The notes beneath the pieces were generated by a model. The model saw nothing but the letters and a program-made list of their open reading frames with translations. It did not search any database and had not been told where the DNA came from. 64,000 nt of DNA from WTFY01 sp026713925 (GTDB taxonomy: Bacteria; Pseudomonadota; Gammaproteobacteria; UBA4575): NCBI GenBank assembly GCA_963662355.1, contig OY759361.1, forward strand, positions 620,001-684,000, read 5' to 3'. Both the position numbers and the translations under genes were made by a program. This document shows, in pieces, positions 33,675 to 43,387 of this stretch. Each line of letters begins with the position of its first letter. Within the stretch, counting starts at the first letter, position 1.

Positions 33675-34814
33675 ATGGACGACCTGGCCAGGGCGCTCGA
33701 CAAGCTGCAGGCCAAACACCTACTGCGCACCCGCAGTACCCGCAGCTCCGCCCAGCAGATCGAACCGGTCATCGACGGCAGGAAAGTGCTGTCGTTCTGC
33801 AGCAACGACTACCTCGGCCTGGCCAACCACCCCGGCATCATCGAACGCTACGTCCAGGCTGCCCGTGAACACGGTGTGGGCAGCGGCGCCTCGCACCTCA
33901 TCACCGGACACCACCGCAGCCACCAGGCCCTGGAAGAGGAGCTGGCTGAATTCATGGGGTGCGAGCGGGCCCTGCTGTTTTCCACGGGGTATATGGCGAA
34001 CCTGGGCGTCGTCAGTGCGCTTGCGGGCCGCGCGTCCACGGTGTTCGAAGACCGGCTCAACCATGCCTCGCTGATCGATGCGGCCATGCTGACCCGGGGT
34101 CGGCTGGAACGCTACGGCCATCTGGACATGGACGAGCTGCAGCACAAACTGACGGCTGCATCTGAACGCTCCAGGCTGATCGCAAGCGACGGCGTGTTCA
34201 GCATGGACGGGACCGTCACACCGGTGGACGCGCTGCAGGAACTGGCGAGCACGCATGATGCCTGGCTGGTCATCGACGATGCCCATGGCATCGGTGTGGT
34301 CGGTGAGCATGGAAAGGGCTGTACGGAGGGCCGGCTGGCGCACGACATCGTCGTAGTGGGCACCCTGGGGAAGGCGTTTGGCCTATTCGGCGCCTTTGCC
34401 ACGGGTTCGCGGGATGTCATCGAATGGTGCCTGCAGCGGGCCAGAAGCTACGTCTACACCACGGCGCTGCCGCCTTCACTGGCGGAAGCGGCGCGGGCCG
34501 CCTTGCAATTGGTCCGTGAGGAGTCCTGGCGCCGGGAAAAGCTGCGGGCCCTGATCACGTATTTCCGAACGTGCGCAGACCAGACAGGCCTGCCCGTGAC
34601 CCCATCGGAAACGCCTATACAGCCGTTGATCCTAGGCTCGCCGCTGACAGCCCTCGAGGCCAGCCGGAGCCTGCTGGACGAAGGAATCCTGGTCCCGGCC
34701 ATTCGCCCGCCGACCGTGGCCCGCCATCAGGCCCGCCTGCGGGTGACGTTCTCCGCTGCGCACACCGAGACACATGTCGACCGGCTGATCGAAGCCCTCG
34801 TGAAGGCCGCATGA
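33675..34814 (+). CDS. bioF: 8-amino-7-oxononanoate synthase
   Basis: A PLP enzyme condensing pimeloyl-ACP (or -CoA) with L-alanine. The PLP lysine lies in GTLGKAFG near residue 235, and the family blocks FCSNDYLGLANHP, GSGASHLITGHH and IDDAHGIGVVG are in order. 379 residues is normal. It is the second gene of a bioBF unit; in Pseudomonas-like genomes bioH and bioC follow, but here a porin gene does. Confidence 0.96.
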   Translation: MDDLARALDKLQAKHLLRTRSTRSSAQQIEPVIDGRKVLSFCSNDYLGLANHPGIIERYVQAAREHGVGSGASHLITGHHRSHQALEEELAEFMGCERALLFSTGYMANLGVVSALAGRASTVFEDRLNHASLIDAAMLTRGRLERYGHLDMDELQHKLTAASERSRLIASDGVFSMDGTVTPVDALQELASTHDAWLVIDDAHGIGVVGEHGKGCTEGRLAHDIVVVGTLGKAFGLFGAFATGSRDVIEWCLQRARSYVYTTALPPSLAEAARAALQLVREESWRREKLRALITYFRTCADQTGLPVTPSETPIQPLILGSPLTALEASRSLLDEGILVPAIRPPTVARHQARLRVTFSAAHTETHVDRLIEALVKAA

Positions 34815-35004
34815 CCCACCATCTTCGCATTCGAGGTGGTATCAGGAAGGAGTTACCTCCAATCGAAAAATTTCACATAATCATCATGATATTGCCCATA
34901 TAAATCACACTACGTTTACAGCGCATGGTAAGATTTGCAAATAAGAAAAAAAGAGGCTAACCTATCTCATACTCCAAATTGGTAGTCAATAAGAGGTATT
35001 CGCT

Positions 35005-36429
35005 ATGGCAAGTCGTGCGTGTGAGCGGTGTTTGGGTTTCGTCTTCTTGCTACTTGCTTCCACGCTCGTGATCGCAGAAGAGCAGACAGTAGCCGATGAG
35101 AACAGGGAATTGCGCCAGCGCATCGAGCACCTGGAGCAGGAACTGGCAAAAGCCCGGGAGAGGCTTGCCGAGGTGGATTCCCAGGAAGAGGGTGAGGTAC
35201 AACCGGTTGCTCTCGAGGAGCCGGAACCACCAAAACAACGTCCGGTCCGGATCGGCGGCGCCCTGGGCATACACTACGCATACGGCGATTATGAACATGA
35301 CGGCTCCTTTGCACGCCGCAACGAAGACCTGGGAGACGTGGATCTTGATATCTTCCGCCTGAACGCCGATATCGAGTCCGGCAACTTCATCGGCAGAATC
35401 GAGTACCGGTGGTATGACCCGTACAGCATGATGCACACGGCGTGGCTGGGATACGATTCGGAGCAGTACGGCACGTTCAAGGCGGGTATCGTTCGCGTTC
35501 CCTTCGGTCCGGGACCGTGGGGGGTGTCCACCAGTTGGTTCTTTGACCAGCATTATTACGTCGGGCTTTCCGATGACATGGACCTGGGGGTCCGGTGGAC
35601 CAAGTCCTATGGAGACCTGACCGTGGATGTTGCCTACTACGTTGAGGACGAAGGGGAGTGGGACGGAACCAGTCGTGACAGCACACGCTACAGCTATGAC
35701 CTGGTGACGTGGGATGAGCAGACCTACTATGAGGGTGAGTTGGACTCAGAGGGTGTGGCCCGGTCAGAGGGTGACGTCAAGTGGGGCGAAGGGGAAAGCG
35801 GGTTTGAGGAAGACGGTCAATTGAACCTGCGGGTACTCTACGCGACGGAAAACCTCGGGACCCTGGGAGCCTCCTTTCAATACGGCTGGCTGAAGGGGAA
35901 AAACGTGGACGACAGTGGTGCAGACCATTACGCGATCTCCGCCCACGCCGAGAATTCGTTTGGAAATTTCACGCTTGCATCACAGATTTCCTACTACAAG
36001 TACGACATTACCGACGATACACCGTGGGGAACCGGCGACCTGATCCCCATGGGGGCGTTCAACTTTGCCTGGCCCGTGGCATCCGAGGGCTGGGTACCTG
36101 CCTTATCCCTTCGATACAACGGCATCGACACGTCAGGCATCCCGTGGCTTGATAGCGTTATGCCCTACCTTGAGTGGAGCTCCATCCTGAAAGAGCGAAG
36201 CGATTTCAATGACAGCACCCTGTGGACACTGGGCGCCCTATGGTACTGGGGCAACCTGTATATCTATACCGATCTTGGGATCTCCGACGGCAATTATTTC
36301 GTCGGTGACAAGGGTGACAGCTACAGCAACATCTATGATGGCGTCGGCGACTTCGGCGCCAACGGCAATGACAGGTGGAAGAAGCGATTCAACATCAATG
36401 CCCGGTATTATTTCAGCCTGTTCCAGTAG
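35005..36429 (+). CDS. Porin with an N-terminal coiled coil
   Basis: A 474-residue outer-membrane protein: a signal peptide (about 1-24, cleavage near VIA), a heptad-rich coiled coil (roughly 27-60, ELRQRIEHLEQELAKARERL), then a long barrel of alternating strands ending in YFSLFQ. The N-terminal coiled coil followed by a barrel is the layout of oligomeric phosphate- or substrate-selective porins. AGAGGT lies eight bases before the ATG. The next genes encode a peptide-type ABC importer, so it may be the outer-membrane entry route for the same solute. Substrate unknown. Confidence 0.8.
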   Translation: MASRACERCLGFVFLLLASTLVIAEEQTVADENRELRQRIEHLEQELAKARERLAEVDSQEEGEVQPVALEEPEPPKQRPVRIGGALGIHYAYGDYEHDGSFARRNEDLGDVDLDIFRLNADIESGNFIGRIEYRWYDPYSMMHTAWLGYDSEQYGTFKAGIVRVPFGPGPWGVSTSWFFDQHYYVGLSDDMDLGVRWTKSYGDLTVDVAYYVEDEGEWDGTSRDSTRYSYDLVTWDEQTYYEGELDSEGVARSEGDVKWGEGESGFEEDGQLNLRVLYATENLGTLGASFQYGWLKGKNVDDSGADHYAISAHAENSFGNFTLASQISYYKYDITDDTPWGTGDLIPMGAFNFAWPVASEGWVPALSLRYNGIDTSGIPWLDSVMPYLEWSSILKERSDFNDSTLWTLGALWYWGNLYIYTDLGISDGNYFVGDKGDSYSNIYDGVGDFGANGNDRWKKRFNINARYYFSLFQ

Positions 36430-36546
36430 CCATCAAGTAGACGGGAACGACCGAGGCCCGTCACCCCGTGTGCACCGCCAGACAGGGCAATGCCGAAAAC
36501 AGCCCGTCCGGCTGTCGGGAAGAGTAAACGAGCACTCGGCCTGCAG

Positions 36547-36552
36547 TATAAT
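36547..36552 (+). promoter_or_regulatory. Probable -10 element for the peptide-type ABC operon
   Basis: A perfect TATAAT lies 31 bases before the binding protein ATG. The -35 at normal distance is weak. It suggests the importer has its own promoter apart from the porin. Confidence 0.4.
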
Positions 36553-36583
36553 GAGACCGTGTCGTCAACGGGGGGAGTGAACA

Positions 36584-38185
36584 ATGTACAAGAAAGAAAT
36601 GGCATACCAAGACATCGGTGTCTTGCAGCGGAAATTCCGGGACGGTCGCATCAGCCGCCGTGACTTTCTCAAGGCCGTGGGTGCCCTTGGCATCTCGGCA
36701 GTGGGGGCCCAGGCCTACCTGGCATCCTCCAGTGCGCTCGCAGCGACGCCGCGCAAGGGCGGAACAGCGATCTTCGCCAACAACATTCACGGGCCGGATG
36801 ACCAGATGGACCCGATCGTTTTCTCTTCGGGTATCGATTACGCGCGGGGACGGGCCACCTACAACGGTCTGATCCAGATCCTCGACAACATGTCCCTGCA
36901 TCCGGAACTTGCCGAGGAATGGAGTTCCAACCAGGACGCCACCGAATACACCTTCAAGCTCCGCAAAGGTGTTGAATTCCACGATGGGTCCCCGCTGACG
37001 GCAGATGACGTCGTATGGAGCATGAACCGTCACCTGGGCGAGGAGTCGCCCTCGGTGATCAAGGCGTTCTTCGGGTCGATCGTTCAATGGCGGAAAGTTG
37101 ATAGCCATACCGTCAAGGCCGAACTCAGTTCCCCTGACTCCGACCTGCCAATCAAGCTTGGCGAAAAACAGGCCAAGATCGTCAAGCAGGATACCGCAGA
37201 CTTCCGCACGGGCAACGGAACCGGCCCCTATGTTCTCGATTCGTTTGAACCTGGCGTCCGCTCACTGCATTCCCGCAATCCGAACTACTGGCGGGACGGG
37301 CCGAACTTCGATGCCCTGGAAATCACCGCGATCACGGACCCGATTGCGCGCGTCAATGCACTTATTGCCGGGGACGTGCACCTTATCGCTTCGGTCGATT
37401 CCAGAAGTGTTGCACTGGTTGAAAAATCCGAAGGCGTACATATCAAGTCGACACCGTCCGGTCGCTACGGCGGCTTCTGCTGCCTCAAGAATACCCCGCC
37501 CGGAGAGAATGATGATTTCGTAAAGGGAATGCAATACATCCAGGACCGCGAACGCATTGTCCGGTCCATTCTCAAGGGGCATGGTCAGGTCGGTAACGAC
37601 CACCCGATATCCCCCGCCTACGGAGCAGATCACTGCTCGGAATTGCCGCAACGCCCCTACGATCCGGACAAGGCAAAGTGGCATCTGGAAAAGTCAGGCT
37701 ATTCGTCGGCCGAACTCTTCGTGGCACCGGTAGGCGTCGGAATCGTGGAAGCCAGTCTGCTGATGCAGGCGAACCTCAAGAAAATCGGTTTTGACCTTTC
37801 CATCAAACAGGTCCCGGCTGACGGGTACTGGGGTGCGGTGTGGATGAAGGAGCCGATGAATGCGGTGGCCTGGAACATGCGCCCGACCGCAAATTCGATG
37901 CTTGCGATCCAGTTCGCACCCGGTGCGAAGTGGAATGACACGTTCTGGAACAATGAGCGGTTTGGCCAATTGCTGCAGATGCAGCTCGCCGAGACCGACC
38001 CCGCCAGGCGCCATGAGATGCTCTGTGAAATGCAGACCCTCGTCCACGAAAGCAGCGGTATCGTAGTTCCCTACCACGTCAACATCCTCGATGGCGTGAG
38101 CGACAAGATCCATGGCATTCCGACCGTCCCTCTGGGCGCACTAGGCGACTACGAGTGGGTCGAATTCGCCTGGATGAGTGAGTGA
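36584..38185 (+). CDS. Tat-exported substrate-binding protein of a peptide-type ABC importer
   Basis: A 533-residue type II periplasmic binding protein (SBP_bac_5). The N-terminus has a twin-arginine motif SRRDFLK (24-30) before a weakly hydrophobic stretch with an ALA cleavage site near 53, so it is probably exported folded by Tat rather than Sec, which is less common in this family. Core blocks YTFKLRKGVEFHDGSPLTADDVVWS and RNPNYWRDGPNFDALE confirm the family. A G-rich Shine-Dalgarno precedes the ATG. It heads an operon with two permeases and a double ATPase. The ligand could be a peptide, opine, or other small organic solute. Confidence 0.92.
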   Translation: MYKKEMAYQDIGVLQRKFRDGRISRRDFLKAVGALGISAVGAQAYLASSSALAATPRKGGTAIFANNIHGPDDQMDPIVFSSGIDYARGRATYNGLIQILDNMSLHPELAEEWSSNQDATEYTFKLRKGVEFHDGSPLTADDVVWSMNRHLGEESPSVIKAFFGSIVQWRKVDSHTVKAELSSPDSDLPIKLGEKQAKIVKQDTADFRTGNGTGPYVLDSFEPGVRSLHSRNPNYWRDGPNFDALEITAITDPIARVNALIAGDVHLIASVDSRSVALVEKSEGVHIKSTPSGRYGGFCCLKNTPPGENDDFVKGMQYIQDRERIVRSILKGHGQVGNDHPISPAYGADHCSELPQRPYDPDKAKWHLEKSGYSSAELFVAPVGVGIVEASLLMQANLKKIGFDLSIKQVPADGYWGAVWMKEPMNAVAWNMRPTANSMLAIQFAPGAKWNDTFWNNERFGQLLQMQLAETDPARRHEMLCEMQTLVHESSGIVVPYHVNILDGVSDKIHGIPTVPLGALGDYEWVEFAWMSE

Positions 38186-38256
38186 GCCCGGTCACGAACC
38201 GTGAACAGCTCTGCCTGGCGATCCCAGCATGGTTGACCGGAGACACTGAACTCTTT

Positions 38257-38275
38257 GCAGGTCACTGTGACCTGC
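38257..38275 (+). promoter_or_regulatory. Perfect palindrome at the permease translation start
   Basis: GCAGGTCACTGTGACCTGC is a perfect inverted repeat of nine-base arms around one base, ending one base before the ATG at 38277. As RNA it would fold over the ribosome-binding region; as DNA it could be an operator. Confidence 0.6.
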
Positions 38276-38276
38276 C

Positions 38277-39245
38277 ATGCTGATCAAGGCTGTCCTGCGC
38301 CGGACCGTTTCCGGCCTGGTCACGCTGATTGTGGTGTCGGTGCTGATCTTTGTGGGGACCAGTGTCCTTCCGGGTGACGTAGCCAACATCATTCTGGGCC
38401 AAATGGCCACGCCGGAATCCCTCGCGGCCCTTCGCAGCAAACTCGGTCTCGATCAGCCGGCCTATCTGCGCTATTTCCTGTGGCTGGGTGACATACTGTC
38501 CGGCGATCTGGGAATTTCGAAGGCCGGTTCCGGTTCCGGGACTATCGGCACACCCATCTCCGAGATCATCGCCCCGCGGGTGGTGCACACCATGCGCCTT
38601 GCCGGTATCGTGGCGGTCATCGCCATTCCGCTTTCCATGGGCCTGGGACTGCTTGCCGCCATGTACCCCGGATCCCGCCTGGACCGGACCATCACCTTCA
38701 CAACCCTCGGCCTCATATCCGTGCCGGAATTCCTGGTCGCAACCTTCCTGGTATTGATCGTGGCCGTGTACCTGGGTTGGCTCCCGGCAACGGCCTATGT
38801 CAGCGGAACGGAAACCGGCTTGAAACTGTTCAGGGCTCTGGCCATGCCGACCCTGACCCTGGTGATCGTCGCGTCCTCACAGATCATGCGCATGACCCGT
38901 GCAACGGTACTCAACGTCATGAGTTCCCCCTACATCGAGATGGCGATTCTCAAGGGAATTCCGCGAAAGCGGATCATCCTGCGGCATGCGCTGTTCAATG
39001 CCCTGGGGCCGATCATCAACGTGATTGCCCTGAACCTGGCTTACCTGGTGAGCGGCGTTGTCATTATCGAGACCATCTTTTCCTATCCCGGCCTGGCCAA
39101 GCTGATGGTCGATGCCGTCAGAACCCGCGACCTGCCCCTCGTGCAGGCCTGCGCCATGATCTTTTGCGCCGTGTACATTGTCCTGATCTTCATTGCCGAC
39201 CTGGCCTCGATTCTGTCAAACCCCAGGCTTAGGCATCCGAAATGA
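38277..39245 (+). CDS. Peptide-type ABC transporter permease, DppB-like
   Basis: A 322-residue inner-membrane permease with about six spans, the family N-terminus (RRTVSGLVTLIVVSVLIFVGTSVLPGD) and the EAA coupling loop near AILKGIPRKRIILRHALFNAL. It partners the next permease. Its stop overlaps the next start (ATGA). No good Shine-Dalgarno is present; a palindrome covers that position. Confidence 0.93.
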   Translation: MLIKAVLRRTVSGLVTLIVVSVLIFVGTSVLPGDVANIILGQMATPESLAALRSKLGLDQPAYLRYFLWLGDILSGDLGISKAGSGSGTIGTPISEIIAPRVVHTMRLAGIVAVIAIPLSMGLGLLAAMYPGSRLDRTITFTTLGLISVPEFLVATFLVLIVAVYLGWLPATAYVSGTETGLKLFRALAMPTLTLVIVASSQIMRMTRATVLNVMSSPYIEMAILKGIPRKRIILRHALFNALGPIINVIALNLAYLVSGVVIIETIFSYPGLAKLMVDAVRTRDLPLVQACAMIFCAVYIVLIFIADLASILSNPRLRHPK

Positions 39246-40189
39246 ACATCCCCGTATCAAACGAATCTGGATCGAAAACCGTTGCGGACGGGTTCCGGGA
39301 ACTGCCGGATGCCCCGCAGCGTCGCAGGGTCCGGCTCTCCTGGGCCGGCAAGGCAGGCGTCATCGTGGTCATGTTCTGGATGACCATGGTGGTCATTGGC
39401 CCCCTGATCGCTCCCTTTCACGAGGCGGAATTCCTGGACGAATCACTGTTTATCGTACCCGGGAGCGATGTCCTCTATCCTGAAATCGACTTCCGCTCAC
39501 CGGGCAACATCGCGTACCTGGGCACGGACTACCTGGGTCGGGATACGCTCTCACGGCTGCTCTATGGTGCCCGCACAACGATCGGGATTTCGCTGATCTC
39601 CACCTTGCTGGCCTACCTCATCGGCGTCACGCTGGGCATTGCGGCCGCGGCCGGGGGGACTATCCTTGACAGTACGCTCAGCCGGCTCAACGATGCGATA
39701 CTGTCGATGCCGACCATCATGCTGGGTATGGTCGTGATCTCCGCATTTGGCAGCACCATCCCCATCCTCATCACACTCACGGGGTTGATTTACGCCTCCA
39801 GCGTATTCCGGATTGCACGCGCCTTCGGAATGGACATCATGGTCAGCGATTTTGTCGACGCTGCACGGGTACGCGGCGAGGGCCTCGGATGGGTCATCCG
39901 CCAGGAGGTCCTGCCCAACATGATCCTGCCGATGGCGACGGATTTCGGCCTGCGTTTCGTCTATATCATTCTTTTCATCTCGAGCCTGAGCTTTCTTGGC
40001 CTGGGCGTACAGCCTCCACAATCCGACTGGGGCAGCATGGTGAGGGAAAATCTCGCAGGCCTGCCCTACGGTGCTATTGCTCCCCTGATCCCGGCGCTGG
40101 CCATCGCGTCGCTGACCGTTGCAATCAACATGATTATCGACGATGTGTCCGCCCATTCCGGCGGCAAGCTTGCCGAGAGAATGATCTGA
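39242..40189 (+). CDS. Peptide-type ABC transporter permease, DppC-like
   Basis: A 315-residue permease with about six spans. The family block LGTDYLGRDTLSRLLYGARTT lies in the N-terminal third, and the coupling loop ARVRGEGLGWVIRQEVLPN near 215. An N-terminal cytoplasmic segment of about 35 residues precedes the first span. It overlaps dppB by four bases and the ATPase gene by one base (TGATG), so the operon is tightly coupled. Confidence 0.93.
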   Translation: MNIPVSNESGSKTVADGFRELPDAPQRRRVRLSWAGKAGVIVVMFWMTMVVIGPLIAPFHEAEFLDESLFIVPGSDVLYPEIDFRSPGNIAYLGTDYLGRDTLSRLLYGARTTIGISLISTLLAYLIGVTLGIAAAAGGTILDSTLSRLNDAILSMPTIMLGMVVISAFGSTIPILITLTGLIYASSVFRIARAFGMDIMVSDFVDAARVRGEGLGWVIRQEVLPNMILPMATDFGLRFVYIILFISSLSFLGLGVQPPQSDWGSMVRENLAGLPYGAIAPLIPALAIASLTVAINMIIDDVSAHSGGKLAERMI

Positions 40190-42006
40190 TGGCCCCACTC
40201 CTGGAAGTCGACAGCCTGGTCATTGATGCGCGCACCGACGAAGGCAGGCTTCTCCCAATCGTCAAGGACGTAAGTTTCAAGCTGGACCGCGGCGAGGTCC
40301 TGGCATTGATTGGCGAGTCGGGTTCGGGCAAGACCACGCTGGCATTGTCTGCCCTGGGCTACGCCAAGCCAGGGCTGGAGTTCAGCACCGGTGAAGTCCG
40401 GCTCGACGGGGCCGATATCCTTGCCATGCCACCGGATGAGAAGCGGCAGCTTCGCGGGCAACGGGTGGCGTACCTTGCACAAAGTGCTGCCGCCTCCTTC
40501 AACCCGGCGCTGACCATCGGCGAACAGGTGACCGAATCCGCGGTGCTCCAGGGGCGCCTGACACAGGACGAGGCGGACCGGCGTGCAGCCGACCTCTATC
40601 GTGCCCTCGACCTGCCGGACCCGGATCGCCTCGGCAGGCGTTACCCCCACCAGGTTTCAGGCGGCCAGCTGCAGCGCCTCATGGCCGCGATGGCCCTGTG
40701 CGGCAAACCTGACCTGCTTGTCCTGGATGAGCCGACCACCGCACTGGACGTGACCACGCAGATCGAGGTGCTCAAGTCATTCAAGGCCGTGATCCGCCAG
40801 GAAGGCGCCGCCGCACTGTATGTCACCCATGATCTTTCCGTGGTGGCACAGATTGCCGATCGTATCGCCGTGCTCTATTCCGGAGAAATCGAGGAATACG
40901 GCACCGTCGATGAGATTCTCAACCGGCCTGGCCATGAGTACACTCGCCGGCTCATGGCCGCCGTGCGCCCACCCCCGGCGGCAGGCCAGGGCGAGGCTGT
41001 TCATACAGAATTTCGACAGGATACCCCTGCGCTGGAAGTGAAAAACGTTTCGGCAGGGTACGGGATAAAGCATGATACGGACAAGATTCTTCGCGACGTG
41101 GATATCACGGTCGAACACGGTCACTCACTGGGCGTGATCGGCGAGTCCGGTTGCGGCAAATCGACACTTGCCCGGGTCATTTCGGGACTGCTCCCTGCCA
41201 TGCTGGGCTATGTGCTCCTCGACGGCCAATCACTGCAACCGAACCTCAAGCGGCGCACTCGCAAGGAACTTCAAAAGATCCAGTTCGTTTTTCAGATGGC
41301 GGATACCGCGCTTAACCCGCGACACCGGATTGGTCACATCCTGGGCCGGCCGCTCGAATTTTACTTCAGGCTCTCCGGTGTCGAAAAAAGACAGCGCATT
41401 GCCGAGTTGCTGCGCATGGTCGAACTCCCTGCGGACTTTGCCGGGCGGTATCCTGATGAGCTGTCAGGCGGCCAGAAACAGCGCGTCAACCTGGCGCGTG
41501 CGCTCGCTGCCTCACCCGATATTCTGCTGTGCGACGAGGTCATCTCGGCGCTCGATACGATCATTGGTGCGAGCGTGATTGAGTTGCTTTCCAGGCTTCG
41601 CAGGCAAACCGGCGTCTCCTTTGTTTTCATCAGCCACGACCTTTCGACCGTCGCATCCTTTGCCGACGACATCGTCGTACTGTATGCCGGGCGAGTGGTG
41701 GAAAAAGGGACGACGGACCGGGTGCTGTCTCCTCCCTATCACCCCTACACCCGCCTGCTGATCTCCTCGGTTCCGGAACTTCGCATCGGCTGGCTGGAAG
41801 AGACGATGGAGACACGTGAAGCCAAGGCCGGTATCGATCAGGTCGTTGAGATCACTGACACAGGCTGTCCTTTCTTCAGCCGCTGCCCGCTCGCCATTGC
41901 GGGCACCTGCGACCAGGTGCTGCCCCCGCTCAGGGACCTGGGTCACGGCCATCTGATCGAGTGCCACCGCACCGAGGAAGAATTCCGGACCGGGTCCTTT
42001 CCCTGA
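40189..42006 (+). CDS. Peptide-type ABC transporter double ATPase (DppD and DppF fused)
   Basis: A 605-residue protein with two complete ATP-binding domains in one chain. Domain 1: Walker A GESGSGKTT near 42, signature VSGGQLQRLMAAMAL, Walker B LVLDEPTT. Domain 2: Walker A GESGCGKST near 320, signature LSGGQKQRVNLARAL, Walker B ILLCDEVISALD. The second domain's Walker B has CDEVIS as in other DppF-type subunits. A C-terminal cysteine cluster (CPFFSRCPLAIAGTCDQ) matches the oligopeptide ATPase tail. Fused ATPases of this type are known (YejF/GsiA-like). It starts at the overlapping TGATG; a terminator-like hairpin follows. Confidence 0.95.
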   Translation: MAPLLEVDSLVIDARTDEGRLLPIVKDVSFKLDRGEVLALIGESGSGKTTLALSALGYAKPGLEFSTGEVRLDGADILAMPPDEKRQLRGQRVAYLAQSAAASFNPALTIGEQVTESAVLQGRLTQDEADRRAADLYRALDLPDPDRLGRRYPHQVSGGQLQRLMAAMALCGKPDLLVLDEPTTALDVTTQIEVLKSFKAVIRQEGAAALYVTHDLSVVAQIADRIAVLYSGEIEEYGTVDEILNRPGHEYTRRLMAAVRPPPAAGQGEAVHTEFRQDTPALEVKNVSAGYGIKHDTDKILRDVDITVEHGHSLGVIGESGCGKSTLARVISGLLPAMLGYVLLDGQSLQPNLKRRTRKELQKIQFVFQMADTALNPRHRIGHILGRPLEFYFRLSGVEKRQRIAELLRMVELPADFAGRYPDELSGGQKQRVNLARALAASPDILLCDEVISALDTIIGASVIELLSRLRRQTGVSFVFISHDLSTVASFADDIVVLYAGRVVEKGTTDRVLSPPYHPYTRLLISSVPELRIGWLEETMETREAKAGIDQVVEITDTGCPFFSRCPLAIAGTCDQVLPPLRDLGHGHLIECHRTEEEFRTGSFP

Positions 42007-42041
42007 TCGCGGCACGACCCGCCCACAGCCGGGGCATTACA

Positions 42042-42074
42042 CCCGAGGTCCTTGGACGCACAAAGGGCCTCGGG
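42042..42074 (+). terminator. Terminator-like hairpin after the ABC operon
   Basis: CCCGAGGTCCTT pairs with AAGGGCCTCGGG (12 pairs, one of them G-U) around a nine-base loop, 36 bases after the ATPase stop. Only TTT follows, so termination may be partial. Confidence 0.6.
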
Positions 42075-42130
42075 GGTTTCAGGGAGTGCGAACGGCATCA
42101 AGTCATTCCCTAATCTGGTAAACTTGGGGC

Positions 42131-43387
42131 ATGTCTCTTGCCAACAAAAACATTCTGCTCGGTGTCACCGGGGGCATCGCCGCCTACAAGAGCGCAGAAC
42201 TCGTGCGCGAACTGGTCCAGTCCGGCGCCCGGGTGCGCGTGGCAATGACCCTCAAGGCCCGGGAATTCATCACGCCGCTGACCTTTCAGGCCCTGTCCGG
42301 TCAACCCGTTGCCACCGATGAGTTCGATGCTTCACAGGCGGCTCACGGCATGGACCACATTGCCCTGGCCCGCTGGGCCGATGCGGTCCTGATTGCCCCG
42401 GCCAGTGCTAACACGATCGCCAAGCTTGCCCACGGCAGGGCGGACGACCTGCTGAGCACCGTCTGCCTGGCAACCCGGGCGCCGGTTGCCCTGGCGCCGG
42501 CGATGAACCAGGCCATGTGGTCCAATGCTGCCACACACAGTAATTGCGAAACCCTGAAAAAGCGCGGGGTTCGGCTGCTGGGGCCGGCCTCAGGCAGCCA
42601 GGCGTGCGGAGATGTGGGCGAGGGGCGGATGTTCGAAGCGCACCAGTTGCTGCTTTCACTTGCCAACCTGTTCAGCACCGGTGAGCTTGAGGGACTCAAT
42701 ATACTGATTACTGCCGGCCCTACTCGTGAGCCCATTGATCCGGTGCGCTATATCAGCAACCGCAGTTCGGGGCGTATGGGCTACGCACTGGCTGAAGCCG
42801 CGCGCGATGCCGGGGCCACGGTGGAACTGATTTCCGGGCCGGTGGCCCTGCAGGCTGGTGAGGACATCCGGTGTGTGCACGTCAACACCGCACAGGAAAT
42901 GCTGGCTGCCGTGCACGATGCCATCGAACGCCAGCACATCTTTATCGGCTGTGCGGCCGTTGCGGATTACCGGCCAGTTTCCAGAGAGCCCGAAAAAATC
43001 AAGAAACTGCATGCCGGCCTGTCGCTGCCCCTGACGCGCAACCCGGATATCATTTCGCAGGTCGCCCAGCTCGAGGATCGCCCCTTTGTCGTAGGGTTTG
43101 CCGCGGAATCCCGGGAAGCTGAAAAACATGCCCTGCAGAAGCTTGCTCGCAAGCACCTCGACATGATCGCCTGCAATGACATTACCGACCCCCGGTCGGG
43201 CTTCGACAGCGAGGAGAATGCGCTGGAAGTCTATTGGCCGGATGGACACAGCTCGCTGGAGCATGATACAAAACCCAGGATCGCGCGCAGCCTGGTCAGC
43301 CTGATCGCAAAACGATACGCCAGCCTGCACAAACGGGGCAATGTCACAATCCTTAAAAAAGTCAAAGACAGAAGTCAGACTTCTTGA
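42131..43387 (+). CDS. coaBC: Phosphopantothenoylcysteine decarboxylase / phosphopantothenate-cysteine ligase
   Basis: A bifunctional flavoprotein making 4'-phosphopantetheine for coenzyme A. The N-terminal CoaC half shows LGVTGGIAAYKSAEL at the FMN site, catalytic histidine in DEFDASQAAHGMDHI, and APAMNQAMW (the PxMNxxMW motif). The C-terminal CoaB half begins near residue 190 with ITAGPTREPIDPVRYISNRSSG. 418 residues is normal. The 3' end overlaps dut by 47 bases. The order coaBC-dut-algC-argB-pyrE is a well-known gammaproteobacterial housekeeping cluster. Confidence 0.97.
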   Translation: MSLANKNILLGVTGGIAAYKSAELVRELVQSGARVRVAMTLKAREFITPLTFQALSGQPVATDEFDASQAAHGMDHIALARWADAVLIAPASANTIAKLAHGRADDLLSTVCLATRAPVALAPAMNQAMWSNAATHSNCETLKKRGVRLLGPASGSQACGDVGEGRMFEAHQLLLSLANLFSTGELEGLNILITAGPTREPIDPVRYISNRSSGRMGYALAEAARDAGATVELISGPVALQAGEDIRCVHVNTAQEMLAAVHDAIERQHIFIGCAAVADYRPVSREPEKIKKLHAGLSLPLTRNPDIISQVAQLEDRPFVVGFAAESREAEKHALQKLARKHLDMIACNDITDPRSGFDSEENALEVYWPDGHSSLEHDTKPRIARSLVSLIAKRYASLHKRGNVTILKKVKDRSQTS

